From an uncultured Alphaproteobacteria bacterium (GTDB lineage: Bacteria > Pseudomonadota > Alphaproteobacteria > Rhodobacterales > Rhodobacteraceae), in contig CAKMYZ010000002.1 of assembly GCA_929200255.1 (NCBI GenBank), positions 62,001 to 126,000 on the forward strand: a stretch of 64,000 bases of DNA, written 5' to 3'. Positions 63,601 through 64,000 of the stretch are shown piece by piece (position 1 is the first letter of the stretch; each line of letters opens with the position of its first letter). A program made the position numbers and the translations under genes. The notes below the pieces were generated by a model, which did no database searches, was not told the origin of the DNA, and saw nothing but the letters and a program-made list of their open reading frames with translations.

Positions 63601-64000
63601 TTAACGTCGGACCTGCGGCAAGCGGCTGTCGTCTACCTTTTGCGGCCCCACATCCCCCTCCCAGACGCTATGGCCCTTGCGGACATAGACGTTGATGTCG
63701 GCGCCGACCCCAATGGCATTCAGCTTGCCGATCCGATGCATCAGACTTTCGCCGCGCACCCCATCTTTGGTGCGCCAAATCAGATAGCCCCGGCCCGATG
63801 GGCGCCCTGACGTCTTTGTCTCGACAATCCGTTCAATGCGCGCCGCGGTACGATACCCGTACCGCCGGGTCAGCACGCTACGGTTGGTACGTCCGCCAAC
63901 AAACCACAAAACAATCAACCCCCCGATACCAGAAATCGCAGCAAACCATTGCAGCGCCACCGCATCATCATGGGCCTCACCAACATAGGTTTCGAACTGT
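63601..64000 (-). CDS. Small membrane-anchored protein, cut by the window edge
   Basis: The visible part has one hydrophobic helix (LQWFAAISGIGGLIVLWFVGG) and a basic soluble domain with RYGYRTAARIERIVETKTS and YLIWRTKDGVRGES, ending RLPQVRR. The frame is open through the right edge (reading EAHDDAVALQ before the helix), so the start may lie outside; GTG 63960 is an internal alternative. I do not recognise the family. Confidence 0.6.
   Translation of the reverse strand, partial: QFETYVGEAHDDAVALQWFAAISGIGGLIVLWFVGGRTNRSVLTRRYGYRTAARIERIVETKTSGRPSGRGYLIWRTKDGVRGESLMHRIGKLNAIGVGADINVYVRKGHSVWEGDVGPQKVDDSRLPQVRR

Overview
The window looks like chromosomal DNA of an aerobic marine Rhodobacteraceae (Roseobacter group, Alphaproteobacteria), perhaps close to Loktanella/Yoonia. 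The evidence is a G+C-rich, densely packed gene set with family-typical neighbourhoods: rpiA-gor-hflK-hflC-Do protease, secG-pyrG, purA-DUF2842, phaR-phaP-phaC/phaZ, putR/putA and metR/metF. No phage, CRISPR array or complete insertion sequence was seen. The genus is inference only.

Layout. 1-4.8 kb (minus): rpiA, gor, hflK, hflC and the start of a DegP/Do protease. 4.9-8.6 kb: glutathione S-transferase, sdaA and an EamA exporter, with thiamine pyrophosphokinase convergent. 8.7-15.8 kb: a long acidic protein of unknown role, DUF2842, purA, DUF6524, secG, pyrG and a MipA/OmpV outer-membrane protein. 15.8-17.8 kb: rlmJ, a TerB protein and a PhnD-like binding fold with no signal peptide. 17.9-27.1 kb: an amino-acid-type ABC importer (ATPase, binding protein, two permeases) joined to two glutamine-synthetase-like ligases, a class I amidotransferase and two FAD amine oxidoreductases, a probable gamma-glutamylation route for an amine or amino acid. 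27.4-30.8 kb: a secreted PstS-OmpA fusion and a secreted PilJ-N-type protein. 30.9-35.4 kb: the polyhydroxyalkanoate locus, with several CTGC-N3/4-GCAG sites that fit PhaR operators. 35.4-38 kb: three alpha/beta-hydrolases, one lacking its catalytic Ser and His. 38.2-40.1 kb: thrS. 40.3-42.9 kb: a four-gene bufferin operon (BufA DUF2282 precursor, BufB DUF692 oxidase, BufC DUF2063 partner, DoxX) with a perfect palindrome after the precursor gene. 43-47.6 kb: small membrane proteins, an ArsC-like protein, a cold-shock protein, a transposase remnant, an A+T-rich ATPase coupled to thyX, and thyX. 47.7-50 kb: a lipoprotein with a TbpB-like barrel and a Slam-like outer-membrane protein. 50-56.5 kb: tRNA-Leu with a nearby tRNA-Leu remnant, a TPR protein, putR/putA, a rhomboid protease and an inositol monophosphatase. 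56.5-64 kb: metR/metF with a perfect MetR box, a thioesterase, a DUF2235 protein overlapping an orphan form II coxL-like gene, an HD-domain protein, a small secreted protein and a gene cut by the right edge.

The most noteworthy blocks are the bufferin operon and its palindrome, the Slam-type lipoprotein export pair, the dual-ligase gamma-glutamylation cluster, the PstS-OmpA/PilJ-N pair and the foreign-looking ATPase behind thyX. All calls come from reading sequence and recalled family features; no database search was run.
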